A stretch of DNA of 23,690 nucleotides from DASQPR01 sp035713725 (GCA_035713725.1 DASTMZ010000042.1:1-23690), one strand, 5' to 3'; counted from the stretch's first letter, positions 1 through 8,324 are shown. Program-made: numbers and translations. Notes: generated by a model not told the origin, from the letters alone.

Positions 1-246
1 TTCTTCGTGTCGTTCTTCATCCAGTTCGTCGATCCGGCGTACCCCTACCCGGTGCTGTCGTTCCTGGTGCTCGGCACGATCGCGGAGATCTTCAGCTTCC
101 TTTACTTGACCACGCTGATCTTCACCGGCAGCTACCTCGCCACGCAGTTCCGCCGTCGCCGTCGGCTGGCACGCGGCCTCACCACGGGTGTCGCCGCGGT
201 GTTCGTCGGCTTCGCCGTCAAGCTCGCCACCGCGTCACTGAGCTGA
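1..246 (+). CDS. LysE/RhtB-family amino-acid exporter, C-terminal fragment
   Basis: The reading frame is open from the first base of the window, so the N-terminus lies outside it; about 81 residues remain. They contain the segment FVDPAYPYPVLSFLVLG, a hydrophobic helix, a cluster of five consecutive arginines (RRRRR) and a last hydrophobic helix. This order (Q/F-x-DP-x-P, long helix, basic loop, final helix) is what the C-terminal half of LysE/RhtB transporters looks like. The family exports amino acids and related metabolites across the cytoplasmic membrane. The substrate cannot be told from this fragment. It converges on the response-regulator gene that ends at 298. The family call is from pattern recognition, not a search. 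Confidence 0.7.
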   Translation, partial: FFVSFFIQFVDPAYPYPVLSFLVLGTIAEIFSFLYLTTLIFTGSYLATQFRRRRRLARGLTTGVAAVFVGFAVKLATASLS

Positions 247-250
247 CGCC

Positions 251-290
251 CGTCGCCCGTTCGCGCCGTCGCCCGTTCGCGCCGTCGCCG
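251..290. repeat. 16-bp tandem repeat, 2.5 copies, between convergent genes
   Basis: The unit CGTCGCCCGTTCGCGC occurs at 251-266 and 267-282, followed by a half copy to about 290. It fills the 51-bp gap between two convergent stop codons (246 and 298). No clear terminator hairpin was seen here. Confidence 0.85.
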
Positions 291-297
291 GTCGGCG

Positions 298-963
298 TCA
301 GGCGGGATCGGCGAGACCGTGCCGGTAGGCGTACTGCACGGCCTGCGCCCGGTCGCGTACCCCGGTCTTCGCAAACAGCCGATTGATATGCGACTTCACG
401 GTTGCCTCGCTCAGAAATAGCCGCGACGCGATCTCCCGGTTCGACAGACCCGCCGCGATCAGGCGCAGCACATCCACTTCGCGGGGCGTGAGGCCGTCCG
501 GCGGCGTACCCGGGGAAGCAGCCTGAGCCACTCCGGACCCGGCGCTGGCCGCGAGCAGCAACCGTTGCTGTACGCCGGGATCGAGCACCGCCTGCCCGGC
601 CGCGGCGGCGCGCACTGCCTGCGCGATCTGCGCACGGCCGGCGTCCTTCGTCAGGTACCCGAGCGCTCCGGCACCGAGCGCAGCGAGGATGTCGGCGTCC
701 TCCGCGTACGTCGTCAGCACCACGACCTGAGTGGACGGATGCTCGGTGCGGACTCGCCGCGTTGCGCTCACCCCGTCGAGGCGCGGCATGCGCAGGTCCA
801 TCAGCACCACGTCCGCGCCACGCTCGGCAACGAGTCGCACCGCCTCCTCACCATTTGCCGCCGCGCCGACCACCTCGACGTCGTCGAGCATGTCGAGCAA
901 CACGACGAGGCCCTCCCGCACCGCGGTCTGGTCGTCGGCCACCACGACGCGGATCGAGCTCAC
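298..963 (-). CDS. NarL/FixJ-type response regulator (LuxR HTH)
   Basis: This is a 221-residue DNA-binding response regulator. The receiver domain (about 4-120) has the acidic pair D10-D11, phospho-acceptor D56 in VVLMDLRMP, the T84/T85 switch position in VVLTTY and K106 in GYLTKD. The C-terminal LuxR-type helix-turn-helix (about 155-212) contains LTPREVDVLRLIAAGLSN and ATVKSHI. The frame extends upstream to a GTG at 990. I prefer GTG 963, because its GTGA overlaps the kinase stop (962-960) by 4 bp and the protein then begins directly at the receiver fold. The cognate partner is almost certainly the HisKA_3 kinase just upstream, with phosphotransfer from its H232 to D56. Target genes and signal are unknown. 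Confidence 0.93.
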   Translation of the reverse strand: MSSIRVVVADDQTAVREGLVVLLDMLDDVEVVGAAANGEEAVRLVAERGADVVLMDLRMPRLDGVSATRRVRTEHPSTQVVVLTTYAEDADILAALGAGALGYLTKDAGRAQIAQAVRAAAAGQAVLDPGVQQRLLLAASAGSGVAQAASPGTPPDGLTPREVDVLRLIAAGLSNREIASRLFLSEATVKSHINRLFAKTGVRDRAQAVQYAYRHGLADPA

Positions 964-2279
964 CACGGAATCCTCACCTCGACGCGCCACACCGCGCCAT
1001 CCGACCCATCCAACCCATCCGGCACGTGCGGTCGGTCCGGCACGTGCGGCCTGTCCGACACGTGCGGCCCCGCGGCGAACTCACCGCCGGCAAGTTCGGC
1101 GCGTTCCCGCAATCCGGCCAGACCATAGCCACCGCCGGCGTCCGCGAGCGGTCGCTCGTTGTCGCGGGCGGCGCCGTTCGCGACGGTCAGCGCCACCTCA
1201 TCAGGCCGGTACGCCAACCGGACGTCGACGGCCGCACCGGGTGCGTGCTTGCGTACGTTGGTGATGGCCTCCTGCGCCGTACGGTAGAGCGTGAGCGACA
1301 CATCCGGACGAACCGGCCGAGCATCACCGCTGACGTCCACGGTCGCCGGAGCACCGGTGTCGGTCTGGTACGCGCCGGCCAGCGCGCTCAGCAACGCTGG
1401 CAATGGAAGCGTGTCGCCGCGCAGGGCCGCGATCGCCCGCCGGGTCTCGGTAAGCCCCTCCTTGGCGAGCTGTCCGGCACGCCGGACCGAGGCGTGCGCC
1501 TGCTCGGTGCGGCCGCCCTCGATCAACGCGTCGGCCGTCTCGAGTTGGACGGAGAGCGCGCCGAGCGAATGCGCGAGCACGTCATGGATCTCGCGTGCGA
1601 TCCGCGCTCGTTCGTCGAGCGCCGCCGATCTCGCCTGCTCGTCGCGAGCGATCCGCACCTCGGCGGCGAGCAGGTCGTTCTGCCGGCGTACGAAGCCGAT
1701 CAGCATCCCCAACACGATCACCGCCGGACCGGCGAGCAGCCACGCCGCGGAATCGTCGACGCCCAGATGCCCGATCAGGTAGGCGATGCCGAGCACCGAG
1801 CCGTATTCGATGCTCCACGATGGCGGCCACCACCATGCCGCCCGTACGACTGCGATGCCGACGTACGCCACCGCGGCGGAGTGTGGCGAGACGAACGTCA
1901 ATATGGTGCCGGCCACACCGGTGACGAGCAGGCCGAGCGGCAGCGACACGCGGCGCCCGAACGGCATGAAGATCAGGCAGAGCCAGCCGAGATTCGCGGC
2001 GATCAGCAGCAACGTCACGGCGAGCCCGGATCCGGAGAGTCCGACGCCCGGCTCGGAGACCGCGACGGCGTACGTGATCGCGGCGAGCGCAACGACATTG
2101 CGCAGCCGCCGCCGGAGTTCGGCGCCTTCCGGCCCGACCCAGACGCGGACCGCGCTCGGTTGCGTCGATCTCGCCACAATGCCCTTTCCCGCACGCGCTC
2201 GCTCGGTGCTGCCCGGGCCAGCGCCGAGCCGCCGCGGCCGCGCGGTATGTCGCGCGCCCGCGGTGGCGTGGTCGGTCAT
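960..2279 (-). CDS. Sensor histidine kinase, HisKA_3 / NarX-DesK type
   Basis: The protein has 439 residues. After a basic N-terminal tail there are several hydrophobic segments (roughly 60-200), making an integral membrane sensor with little extracytoplasmic sequence. The dimerisation and phosphoacceptor motif is ARIAREIHDVLAHSLG with H232. The HATPase_c domain shows QEAITNVRKHA (E337, N341) and the G-box GGGYGLAGLRER (382-393). Such kinases pair with NarL-type regulators, as here. Translation is coupled at both ends: its ATG (2279) overlaps the upstream stop as ATGA, and its stop overlaps the regulator start as GTGA. The unusual part is the tail after residue 400, where the ATPase fold is followed or interrupted by three near-identical 6-residue units (HVxDxx) encoded by an 18-bp tandem repeat. 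The stimulus is unknown. Confidence 0.93.
   Translation of the reverse strand: MTDHATAGARHTARPRRLGAGPGSTERARAGKGIVARSTQPSAVRVWVGPEGAELRRRLRNVVALAAITYAVAVSEPGVGLSGSGLAVTLLLIAANLGWLCLIFMPFGRRVSLPLGLLVTGVAGTILTFVSPHSAAVAYVGIAVVRAAWWWPPSWSIEYGSVLGIAYLIGHLGVDDSAAWLLAGPAVIVLGMLIGFVRRQNDLLAAEVRIARDEQARSAALDERARIAREIHDVLAHSLGALSVQLETADALIEGGRTEQAHASVRRAGQLAKEGLTETRRAIAALRGDTLPLPALLSALAGAYQTDTGAPATVDVSGDARPVRPDVSLTLYRTAQEAITNVRKHAPGAAVDVRLAYRPDEVALTVANGAARDNERPLADAGGGYGLAGLRERAELAGGEFAAGPHVSDRPHVPDRPHVPDGLDGSDGAVWRVEVRIPW
1019..1072. repeat. 18-bp tandem repeat, 3 copies, within the kinase gene
   Basis: Three 18-bp units at 1019-1036, 1037-1054 and 1055-1072 share the core CCGGCACGTGCGG (third copy CCGACACGTGCGG). 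They encode repeated HVxDxx hexapeptides at kinase residues about 404-421. A smaller 9-bp repetition (ATCCGACCC / ATCCAACCC) sits directly beside it near 998-1018. Both periods preserve the reading frame. Confidence 0.88.
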
Positions 2280-2779
2280 CGAGATCCGATCATGCTCCGC
2301 ACACGACGTGTCGCGGGCGCAATCGGCGTTCCCGTGCTCGCCGCCCGCTGCTGCACGACGAACGACTCGACGAGCATGCTCACGCCGAACGCCGCGATGA
2401 TCGAACCGCCGACCGGCAGTGCCGCGCCGATCACGTTACCGCTGGCCGCGATGCCGACTCGCGCCGCGATGAACGCGAGCCACACGCCGAGCGTGACAAT
2501 CGTGTAGCGCTGCCACAGGTGACCGTCGCGGACGTACAGCTTGATCGTGGCGCCACGGGCAAGACCGGCCAGTAGACCGGCAACCGCGTCCAGGGCGAGC
2601 ATCGCGTCGTCGGCGCCGGTGAAGTGACCGTGCATGCCCTGGTTCAGCGCGATGATGCCGTACGCGGTGAGGGCCAGCGGCGCGACCAACGACTTGGCCT
2701 GTACTGGGGACCCGGCGAACCGGCGAACGATCATCCAGACGACCACGGCGGCGACGATCACGATCTGCAAGACGTTCAT
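2276..2779 (-). CDS. DUF1453/CcdC-like integral membrane protein
   Basis: This 167-residue protein is almost entirely membrane-embedded, with hydrophobic stretches near residues 1-18, 29-46, 57-75, 92-110 and 114-143. The short loops include a basic IKLYVRDGHLWQRY. The layout resembles the DUF1453 (CcdC-like) family, which has no established biochemical function. The ATG at 2779 is preceded by AAGGGAG about 12 nt away. A long open frame continues upstream to 3442, but it runs antisense to lhr and I treat it as a shadow. The stop overlaps the histidine-kinase ATG (ATGA), so this is the first gene of a three-gene operon. I infer it may modulate or sense for the kinase; nothing in the sequence proves this. 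Confidence 0.78.
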   Translation of the reverse strand: MNVLQIVIVAAVVVWMIVRRFAGSPVQAKSLVAPLALTAYGIIALNQGMHGHFTGADDAMLALDAVAGLLAGLARGATIKLYVRDGHLWQRYTIVTLGVWLAFIAARVGIAASGNVIGAALPVGGSIIAAFGVSMLVESFVVQQRAASTGTPIAPATRRVRSMIGSR

Positions 2780-2895
2780 GGTGTGCGGCAACTCCCTTGA
2801 TGCTTCGGGCGATTCGGGTGGTGCCGGCGTGCCTGGCGGCGGCCGGATTGACCTGTTCCACGCTAGGAATCGCGCCGGCGCTACGCCGCCAGCCA

Positions 2896-2935
2896 CGGGT
2901 GGAACCCGGGTGGAAGTCGGGTGGTCAACCCGACT
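2896..2935. promoter_or_regulatory. Phased CGGGTGG repeats plus perfect 8-bp inverted repeat (candidate operator)
   Basis: In the 249-bp spacer between the divergent DUF1453 and lhr genes, CGGGTGG recurs at 2896-2902, 2907-2913 and 2918-2924, exactly 11 bp apart. The third copy is part of a perfect inverted repeat: AGTCGGGT (2915-2922), loop GGTCA, ACCCGACT (2928-2935). Repeats spaced by about one helical turn ending in a dyad look like a regulator-binding array. The bound protein is unknown; the response regulator of the adjacent operon is one candidate. No confident -35/-10 pair was found in this spacer. Confidence 0.5.
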
Positions 2936-3028
2936 GACCCGGCGTGGCACGATCCCCGTCGCCCGGCCAGTTGGCTCGGCGAGGTCGCAGGTCGGGCGGC
3001 TGTCGTACCCGCGGGAGATGATTGGCGG

Positions 3029-6000
3029 GTGCCAGAGTCGACTTCGCCTGGGCAGCCGACCCCTGGGCAGCCAACCCCGGGGCAACCGACCCCGGGGCAG
3101 CCAACCCCGGGGCAACCAACCCCGGGGCAGCCAGTGCCGCAGGGCCAGACAGCCTTCGGCCCGGCGACCCGCGAGTGGTTCGACGCGGCGTTCGCCGCGC
3201 CGACACCCGCGCAGGCGGAGGCGTGGTCGGCGATCAGCGCCGGCAAACATGCGCTCGTGGTTGCACCGACCGGCTCGGGCAAGACGCTCGCCGCCTTCCT
3301 GTGGTCGATCGATCGGCTGGCCAACGAGGGGCCGCCGGCCGATGCTGCGAAGCGCTGCCGGGTGCTTTATGTCAGCCCGCTCAAGGCACTCGCGGTCGAC
3401 GTCGAGCGCAACCTGCGCACGCCCCTGGTTGGCATCCGCCATGCGGCGGCACGCCTCGGTCTGCCCGAGCCCGACATCACGGTGGGCATGCGCACCGGAG
3501 ACACGCCGGCCGAGGACCGGCGCGCGTTCACCCGCCGCCCGCCCGACGTGTTGATCACCACTCCCGAGTCGCTCTTCCTGCTGCTGACCTCGTCGGCGCG
3601 GGAGTCACTGCGCGGCGTCGAGACGGTCATCGTCGACGAGGTGCACGCGGTGTGCGCGACCAAACGCGGCGCCCACCTCGCGCTGTCGCTCGAGCGGCTC
3701 GACGCACTGCTCCCCCGGCCGGCGCAGCGGATCGGGCTGTCCGCGACCGTACGACCCATCGAGGAGACCGCACGGTTCCTTGGCGGGGCCCATGACGTCA
3801 CCGTCGTCGCCCCACCCACCGCGAAGACGATCGAAGTCAGCGTCGAGGTGCCGGTCGAAGACATGACGCGACTCGACGAGGTCGATCCCGATGACGACGA
3901 TGCGCCGCGCCGGCCGTCGATCTGGCCGGCCGTCGAGGAACGCATCCTCGACCTGATCCAGGCGCACCGTTCGACGATCGTGTTCGTCAACGCACGCCGT
4001 GGCGCCGAGCGCCTCTGCGCACGGCTGAACGAGCTTGCCGCCGAGCGGGCCACCGGCATCAACCTCATCGCGGCGGCAGAGGCTGCCGGCGGACGGACAC
4101 CGGCCGAAATCATGGCCGAGTCGGGCATGGCAGCGGGCGCGGCACCGATCGTCGCACGGGCGCACCACGGCTCGGTGTCGCGCGAAGAACGCAAACACAT
4201 CGAGGAGGCGCTGAAGGCCGGCGAGCTTCCGGCCGTGGTCGCGACGAGCAGCCTCGAACTCGGCATCGACATGGGCGCTGTCGATCTCGTCGTCCAGGTT
4301 GAGGCACCGCCATCGGTCGCGGCCGGCCTGCAGCGCGTCGGCCGGGCGGGTCACCAGGTCGGCGCGATCTCGCGCGGCGTCGTCCTCCCGAAGCACCGCG
4401 GCGACCTGGTCTCGTGCGCAGTGGTGGCGGACCGGATGGCGGACGGCGCGATCGAGGAGCTGCGTTATCCACGCAACCCGCTTGACGTTCTCGCGCAACA
4501 CGTCATCGCGATGGTCGCGATGGAGCCGTGGCATGTCGCCACGCTCGGCACCCTCGTGCGCCGTGCGGCGCCGTTCGCGGAGCTTCCCGCTTCCGCGCTG
4601 GACGCGGTGCTCGACATGCTGGCCGGCCGATACCCGTCGACCGCGTTCGCGGAGCTGCGACCCCGCCTGGTGTGGGACCGTGTCACCGACATGCTGACCG
4701 GCCGTCCGGGCGCACAGCGTCTGGCCGTCACCAGCGGCGGCACGATCCCCGACCGAGGCCTGTTCGGCGTGTTCCTGGCCGGTGCGGAACGTGGCGGACG
4801 GGTTGGGGAACTCGACGAGGAAATGGTCTACGAGTCGCGCGTCGGCGACGTGTTCCTGCTCGGCTCGACGTCGTGGCGCATCGAGGACATCACGCCCGAT
4901 CGCGTACTGGTGTCGCCCGCGCCCGGTGCGTCGGCGCGCATGCCGTTCTGGAAGGGCGATGCGCTCGGTCGGCCGGTCGAGCTGGGCCGTGCGATAGGTG
5001 CGCAGCTGCGGTCGCTCGCCGCGGCCGCTCCGGAGGCGGCGCGCCAGTCGCTCGCCGCGACCGGGTTGGACACGTGGGCGGTGGACAACCTTCTGGGGTA
5101 CGTGGCGGAGCAGCGCGCTGCGACGCGGACGCTGCCGGACGACCGTACGGTGCTGGTCGAGCGGTTCCGTGACGAGCTCGGCGACTGGCGGCTCGCCGTG
5201 CATTGCGTGCTCGGCGCGCGAGTCAACGCGCCGTGGTCGCTCGCCATCGCCCGTCGGCTCGCCGAGCGCTACGGCGTTGACGCGCAGGTGATGCCGTCCG
5301 ACGACGGCATCGTCGTACGCCTTCCGGACGTCGTCGACGAGCCGCCAGGCGCCGATCTCGTCGCCTTCGATCCGGACGAGATCGCTGGCATCGTCGAGGA
5401 TTCGGTCGGCACGTCGGCACTGTTCGCGTCCCGGTTCCGCGAGTGCGCCGCCCGTGCGCTGCTGCTGCCGCGACGCGATCCGAAGCGACGAACACCGTTG
5501 TGGCAGCAGCGGCAGCGCGCGGCGCAACTGCTCGACGTGGCGCGTGACTATCCCGATTTCCCGATCACGCTCGAGGCCGCCCGCGAGTGTTTGCGCGACG
5601 TGTTCGACGTGCCCGGTCTGGTCGAGGTGATGCGCGACATCGGCGGTCGGCGGGTCCGCCTCGTCGAGGTCGAGACACCTAAGCCGTCCGCGTTCGCGCG
5701 ATCGCTACTGTTCGGGTACGTCGGCGCGTTCCTCTACGAGGGCGACGCACCGCTCGCCGAGCGCCGCGCCGCGGCGCTCGCGCTCGACCCGACGCTGCTC
5801 GGCGAGTTGCTTGGCCGCGTCGATCTGCGCGAGCTGCTCGAACTGGCCGTGGTCGTGGAGACCGAGCGCCGGCTGCAGTGGCTGGACCTGGCGCGACCGC
5901 TTCGCGACGCGGAGGATGCGATCGAGGTGCTGCGGCGCGTCGGCGATCTGTCGGCCAACGAGGCGGCCGAGCGTGGCATCGCCGCGGAGTGGTTGACCGA

Positions 6001-7849
6001 GCTTGCCGGCGCGCGCCGCGCGATCGAGGTGCGCGTCGCCGGTGAGTCCCGGTGGATCGCGATCGAGGATGCCGGCCGCATGCGGGACGCGCTAGGGGTC
6101 GCGCTGCCGGTCGGCGTACCCGAGGCGTTTACGGCGCCGGTCGACGATCCGCTTGGCGACATTGTCGCCCGCTACGCCCGCACCCACGGCCCGTTCCTGG
6201 CGACCATCTGCGCGGCGCGGTTCGGCCTGGGCGTGTTCGTGGTGGAGCAGGCGTTGCGGCGGCTCGTCGCGAGCGGACGCGTCGCCTCCGGTGAGTTCAC
6301 GCCAGGCGGCGCGGGCACCGAGTTCTGCGACGCCGAGGTGTTGCGGCTGCTGCGCCGCCGCTCGCTCGCGGCGCTACGCAAGGAGATCGAGCCGGTGCCG
6401 GCCGCCACGCTCGCCCGGTTCCTGCCGGCCTGGCAACAGATCACGTCGCCCGGTCGAGGCGTTGAGGCGGTCGCCCGTACGGTGGAGACGCTGCACGGCG
6501 TCAGCGTGCCCGCGTCGGCACTGGAGCGGCTGGTGCTGCCGGCCCGCGTCGCGGACTACTCCCCCGCTTATCTCGACGAGCTGTGCGCCTCCGGTGAGGT
6601 CATCTGGGCCGGGCACGGCGCGATCGGTGGCAACGACGGCTGGATCCGGTTGGCGTACGCCGACGCGGCCCCGCTCGTGCTGCCCCAACCGGACGCCGAC
6701 GCCGCCGCGACCCCGCGCCACCAAGCCGTACTCGATGCGCTGGACGGCGGACAGGCAATGTTCTTCCGGGGACTTGCCGACCGCGTGCGCGCGCACTGGG
6801 TCGCCGACAACGGACCGGTGCCGGTCGACGCCGACGTCGTGGCGACGATCTGGGATCTGGTGTGGACCGGGCACGTGTCCAACGACACGTTGGCACCGCT
6901 GCGTGCGATGCTCGCCGGTGGTGTTGGCGCACACCGCGCCAAGGCGACGCCGTCGCGGACGCGACTGCGACGGCCGGGCATCCACGGATACCGCTTCGAC
7001 ACCGGCACAACGGGTGTGAGTGGTCGAGCCAACGCGGCTGCCGCCGCCGCGATCCCACCGCGGCCGACCGCACCGACGCTGGCCGGCCGGTGGTATCGCC
7101 TGCCGGATCTCGACCTTGATCCGACGCGTCGAGCCGCGGCGGCTGCCGACGCGCTCCTCGACCGCCACGGTGTGGTGACACGTGGTGCGGTGCTCGCCGA
7201 GGACGTCGCCGGCGGGTTCGCCGCCGTCTATCCGGTGCTGTCCGCGCTCGAGGAACGTGGCGCGGCACGGCGTGGGTATTTCGTCGAAGGGCTCGGCGCG
7301 GCACAGTTCGCCGTGCCCGGTGCGGTGGACCGGCTGCGGGCGCTGGCGGAGACCGATCCGAGCGCGAGCGCCGGCCCGGCGCGCGCAGTGGCAACGGCGC
7401 GCCGCATGGCGGCGGCACTGGTGCTCGCGAGTACGGATCCGGCCAACCCGTACGGTGCCGCGCTGCCGTGGCCGGACCGGGTCGTCGACGAGGGTGTCAC
7501 CGACGGCTCGGCCGACTCGACGGGCGGAGCGGCACCCACACAGCCGGCCGCATCCGCCGCCAGCGGGCATCGGGCCGGCCGGAAGGCGGGCGCGCTCGTG
7601 GTCCTCGTGGACGGGGCACTCGTGCTGTACGTCGAGCGTGGCGGCCGGACCCTGCTGTCCTACACCGACGACGCCGACACGCTGACGCGGGCCGCGAAGG
7701 CGCTCGCCGACGCCGTACACGCCGGGGCGCTCGGTGCGCTCTCGGTGGAACGAGCGGACGGGGCGTTCGTCCACGCGACACCGCTGCGCGACGCCCTCGC
7801 GGCGGCCGGCTTCCGCGTCACGCCTCGCGGATTGCGGCTGCGGGGCTGA
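3029..7849 (+). CDS. lhr: Lhr-type large superfamily 2 helicase (DNA repair)
   Basis: With this start the protein has 1606 residues, close to the roughly 1500-residue mycobacterial Lhr, an ATP-dependent 3'-5' translocase linked to the DNA-damage response. Visible SF2 motifs are Walker A APTGSGKT (79-86, K85), Ia YVSPLKAL, Ib TTPESLF, II DEVH (203-206), III LSATV, IV IVFVNARRGAERL, V LELGIDMGAVDLVV and VI QRVGRAGH (from 435). The long remainder is the family's winged-helix and C-terminal region. I chose GTG 3029 because GGGAG lies 11 nt upstream. An in-frame GTG at 2921 would add 36 residues but lies within the inverted repeat at 2915-2935. The N-terminus carries six PGQPT/V units before the helicase core. 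The gene diverges from the two-component operon, and nei lies 2.5 kb downstream. Confidence 0.95.
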   Translation: MPESTSPGQPTPGQPTPGQPTPGQPTPGQPTPGQPVPQGQTAFGPATREWFDAAFAAPTPAQAEAWSAISAGKHALVVAPTGSGKTLAAFLWSIDRLANEGPPADAAKRCRVLYVSPLKALAVDVERNLRTPLVGIRHAAARLGLPEPDITVGMRTGDTPAEDRRAFTRRPPDVLITTPESLFLLLTSSARESLRGVETVIVDEVHAVCATKRGAHLALSLERLDALLPRPAQRIGLSATVRPIEETARFLGGAHDVTVVAPPTAKTIEVSVEVPVEDMTRLDEVDPDDDDAPRRPSIWPAVEERILDLIQAHRSTIVFVNARRGAERLCARLNELAAERATGINLIAAAEAAGGRTPAEIMAESGMAAGAAPIVARAHHGSVSREERKHIEEALKAGELPAVVATSSLELGIDMGAVDLVVQVEAPPSVAAGLQRVGRAGHQVGAISRGVVLPKHRGDLVSCAVVADRMADGAIEELRYPRNPLDVLAQHVIAMVAMEPWHVATLGTLVRRAAPFAELPASALDAVLDMLAGRYPSTAFAELRPRLVWDRVTDMLTGRPGAQRLAVTSGGTIPDRGLFGVFLAGAERGGRVGELDEEMVYESRVGDVFLLGSTSWRIEDITPDRVLVSPAPGASARMPFWKGDALGRPVELGRAIGAQLRSLAAAAPEAARQSLAATGLDTWAVDNLLGYVAEQRAATRTLPDDRTVLVERFRDELGDWRLAVHCVLGARVNAPWSLAIARRLAERYGVDAQVMPSDDGIVVRLPDVVDEPPGADLVAFDPDEIAGIVEDSVGTSALFASRFRECAARALLLPRRDPKRRTPLWQQRQRAAQLLDVARDYPDFPITLEAARECLRDVFDVPGLVEVMRDIGGRRVRLVEVETPKPSAFARSLLFGYVGAFLYEGDAPLAERRAAALALDPTLLGELLGRVDLRELLELAVVVETERRLQWLDLARPLRDAEDAIEVLRRVGDLSANEAAERGIAAEWLTELAGARRAIEVRVAGESRWIAIEDAGRMRDALGVALPVGVPEAFTAPVDDPLGDIVARYARTHGPFLATICAARFGLGVFVVEQALRRLVASGRVASGEFTPGGAGTEFCDAEVLRLLRRRSLAALRKEIEPVPAATLARFLPAWQQITSPGRGVEAVARTVETLHGVSVPASALERLVLPARVADYSPAYLDELCASGEVIWAGHGAIGGNDGWIRLAYADAAPLVLPQPDADAAATPRHQAVLDALDGGQAMFFRGLADRVRAHWVADNGPVPVDADVVATIWDLVWTGHVSNDTLAPLRAMLAGGVGAHRAKATPSRTRLRRPGIHGYRFDTGTTGVSGRANAAAAAAIPPRPTAPTLAGRWYRLPDLDLDPTRRAAAAADALLDRHGVVTRGAVLAEDVAGGFAAVYPVLSALEERGAARRGYFVEGLGAAQFAVPGAVDRLRALAETDPSASAGPARAVATARRMAAALVLASTDPANPYGAALPWPDRVVDEGVTDGSADSTGGAAPTQPAASAASGHRAGRKAGALVVLVDGALVLYVERGGRTLLSYTDDADTLTRAAKALADAVHAGALGALSVERADGAFVHATPLRDALAAAGFRVTPRGLRLRG
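3047..3136. repeat. 15-bp tandem repeat, 6 copies, at the lhr 5' end
   Basis: Six contiguous 15-bp units encode PGQPT five times and PGQPV once, at Lhr residues 7-36. The units differ only at third codon positions (CCT/CCG, CAG/CAA, CCA/CCG). The CAG/CAA alternation hints at a 30-bp higher-order duplication. The segment precedes the conserved helicase fold and should be disordered. Confidence 0.93.
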
Positions 7850-7922
7850 CGTGCCGACGATCCCTTGGACCCCGAGAACTCTCTGGACCTCGAACCCCTA
7901 GATCTCAGCGTGACCACACGCC

Positions 7923-7938
7923 GCCGGGCTCGCCCGGC
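7923..7938 (+). terminator. Short GC hairpin between lhr and the VOC gene
   Basis: GCCGGG-CTCG-CCCGGC forms a 6-bp stem with a 4-nt loop, 73 bp after the lhr stop and 24 nt before the next start. There is no T-tract. It could be a weak terminator for lhr or a hairpin in the 5' leader of the next gene. Confidence 0.35.
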
Positions 7939-7961
7939 CGCAACGATGAAGGGATGACCGC

Positions 7962-8324
7962 GTGAGCGACACCATCAAGACCCGCAGCGTCGTGCTGGAC
8001 TGCCCGGACCCCGCCAAGCTGGCCGCGTTCTACGCCGACATCCTCGGGTGGCCGATCACCTACGCCGACGAGGAGTGGGTGGTGGTCAAGGACTCCGAGA
8101 CGAAGATGGCCATCTGCTTCCAGGCGGTCCCGAACCATCGGCCACCGACGTGGCCGGAGGGTCCGATACCGCAACAGTTCCACCTCGACTTCACCGTGGA
8201 CGAGTTCGACGCCACCGAGAAGCGGGTGCTCGCGGCGGGTGCGACGAAGGCGGACTTCCAACCGGGCGACGACTTCCTGGTCTACTTCGACCCGGACGGC
8301 CACCCGTTCTGCCTCTGCCTGTAG
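7962..8324 (+). CDS. VOC (glyoxalase/bleomycin-resistance fold) protein
   Basis: This is a 120-residue single-domain protein with the two beta-alpha-beta-beta-beta modules of the vicinal oxygen chelate superfamily. The first module has VLDCPDPAKLAAFYADILGW followed by strands ending near FQAV. The second has QFHLDFTVDEFDATEKRVLAAG and ends with the typical FDPDGHPFCLCL. This compact form resembles the small actinobacterial glyoxalase-like proteins of unknown substrate, so no reaction can be assigned. Start GTG 7962 has GAAGGGA 7 nt upstream. It stands alone between lhr and a hairpin, facing the convergent LLM oxidoreductase gene. Confidence 0.88.
   Translation: MSDTIKTRSVVLDCPDPAKLAAFYADILGWPITYADEEWVVVKDSETKMAICFQAVPNHRPPTWPEGPIPQQFHLDFTVDEFDATEKRVLAAGATKADFQPGDDFLVYFDPDGHPFCLCL

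Noticed and set aside
2848..2870. TTGACC followed by TAGGAAT as a sigma-70-type promoter for lhr
   Set aside because: Only 10 bp separate the two hexamers, far shorter than the usual 16-18 bp.
2921..3028. Longer Lhr starting at GTG 2921
   Set aside because: The codon lies in a perfect inverted repeat and has no ribosome site, while GTG 3029 has GGGAG at suitable distance. It remains possible, so the 36-residue extension is noted in the lhr entry.
2780..3442. Long N-terminal extension of the DUF1453 protein (to 3442)
   Set aside because: It would be antisense to the lhr helicase domain and the repeat array, has a repetitive Gly/Trp/Leu/Pro/Arg composition arising from the antisense of PGQPT, and the membrane protein starts cleanly at ATG 2779.
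3605..5527. 640-codon open frame antisense to lhr, and other long frames such as 762-2507 (plus) and 16945-19020 (minus)
   Set aside because: In GC-rich DNA, long antisense and shifted frames are expected. Their products are Arg/His/Pro-rich, have no domain motifs, and lie over genes with clear conserved motifs.
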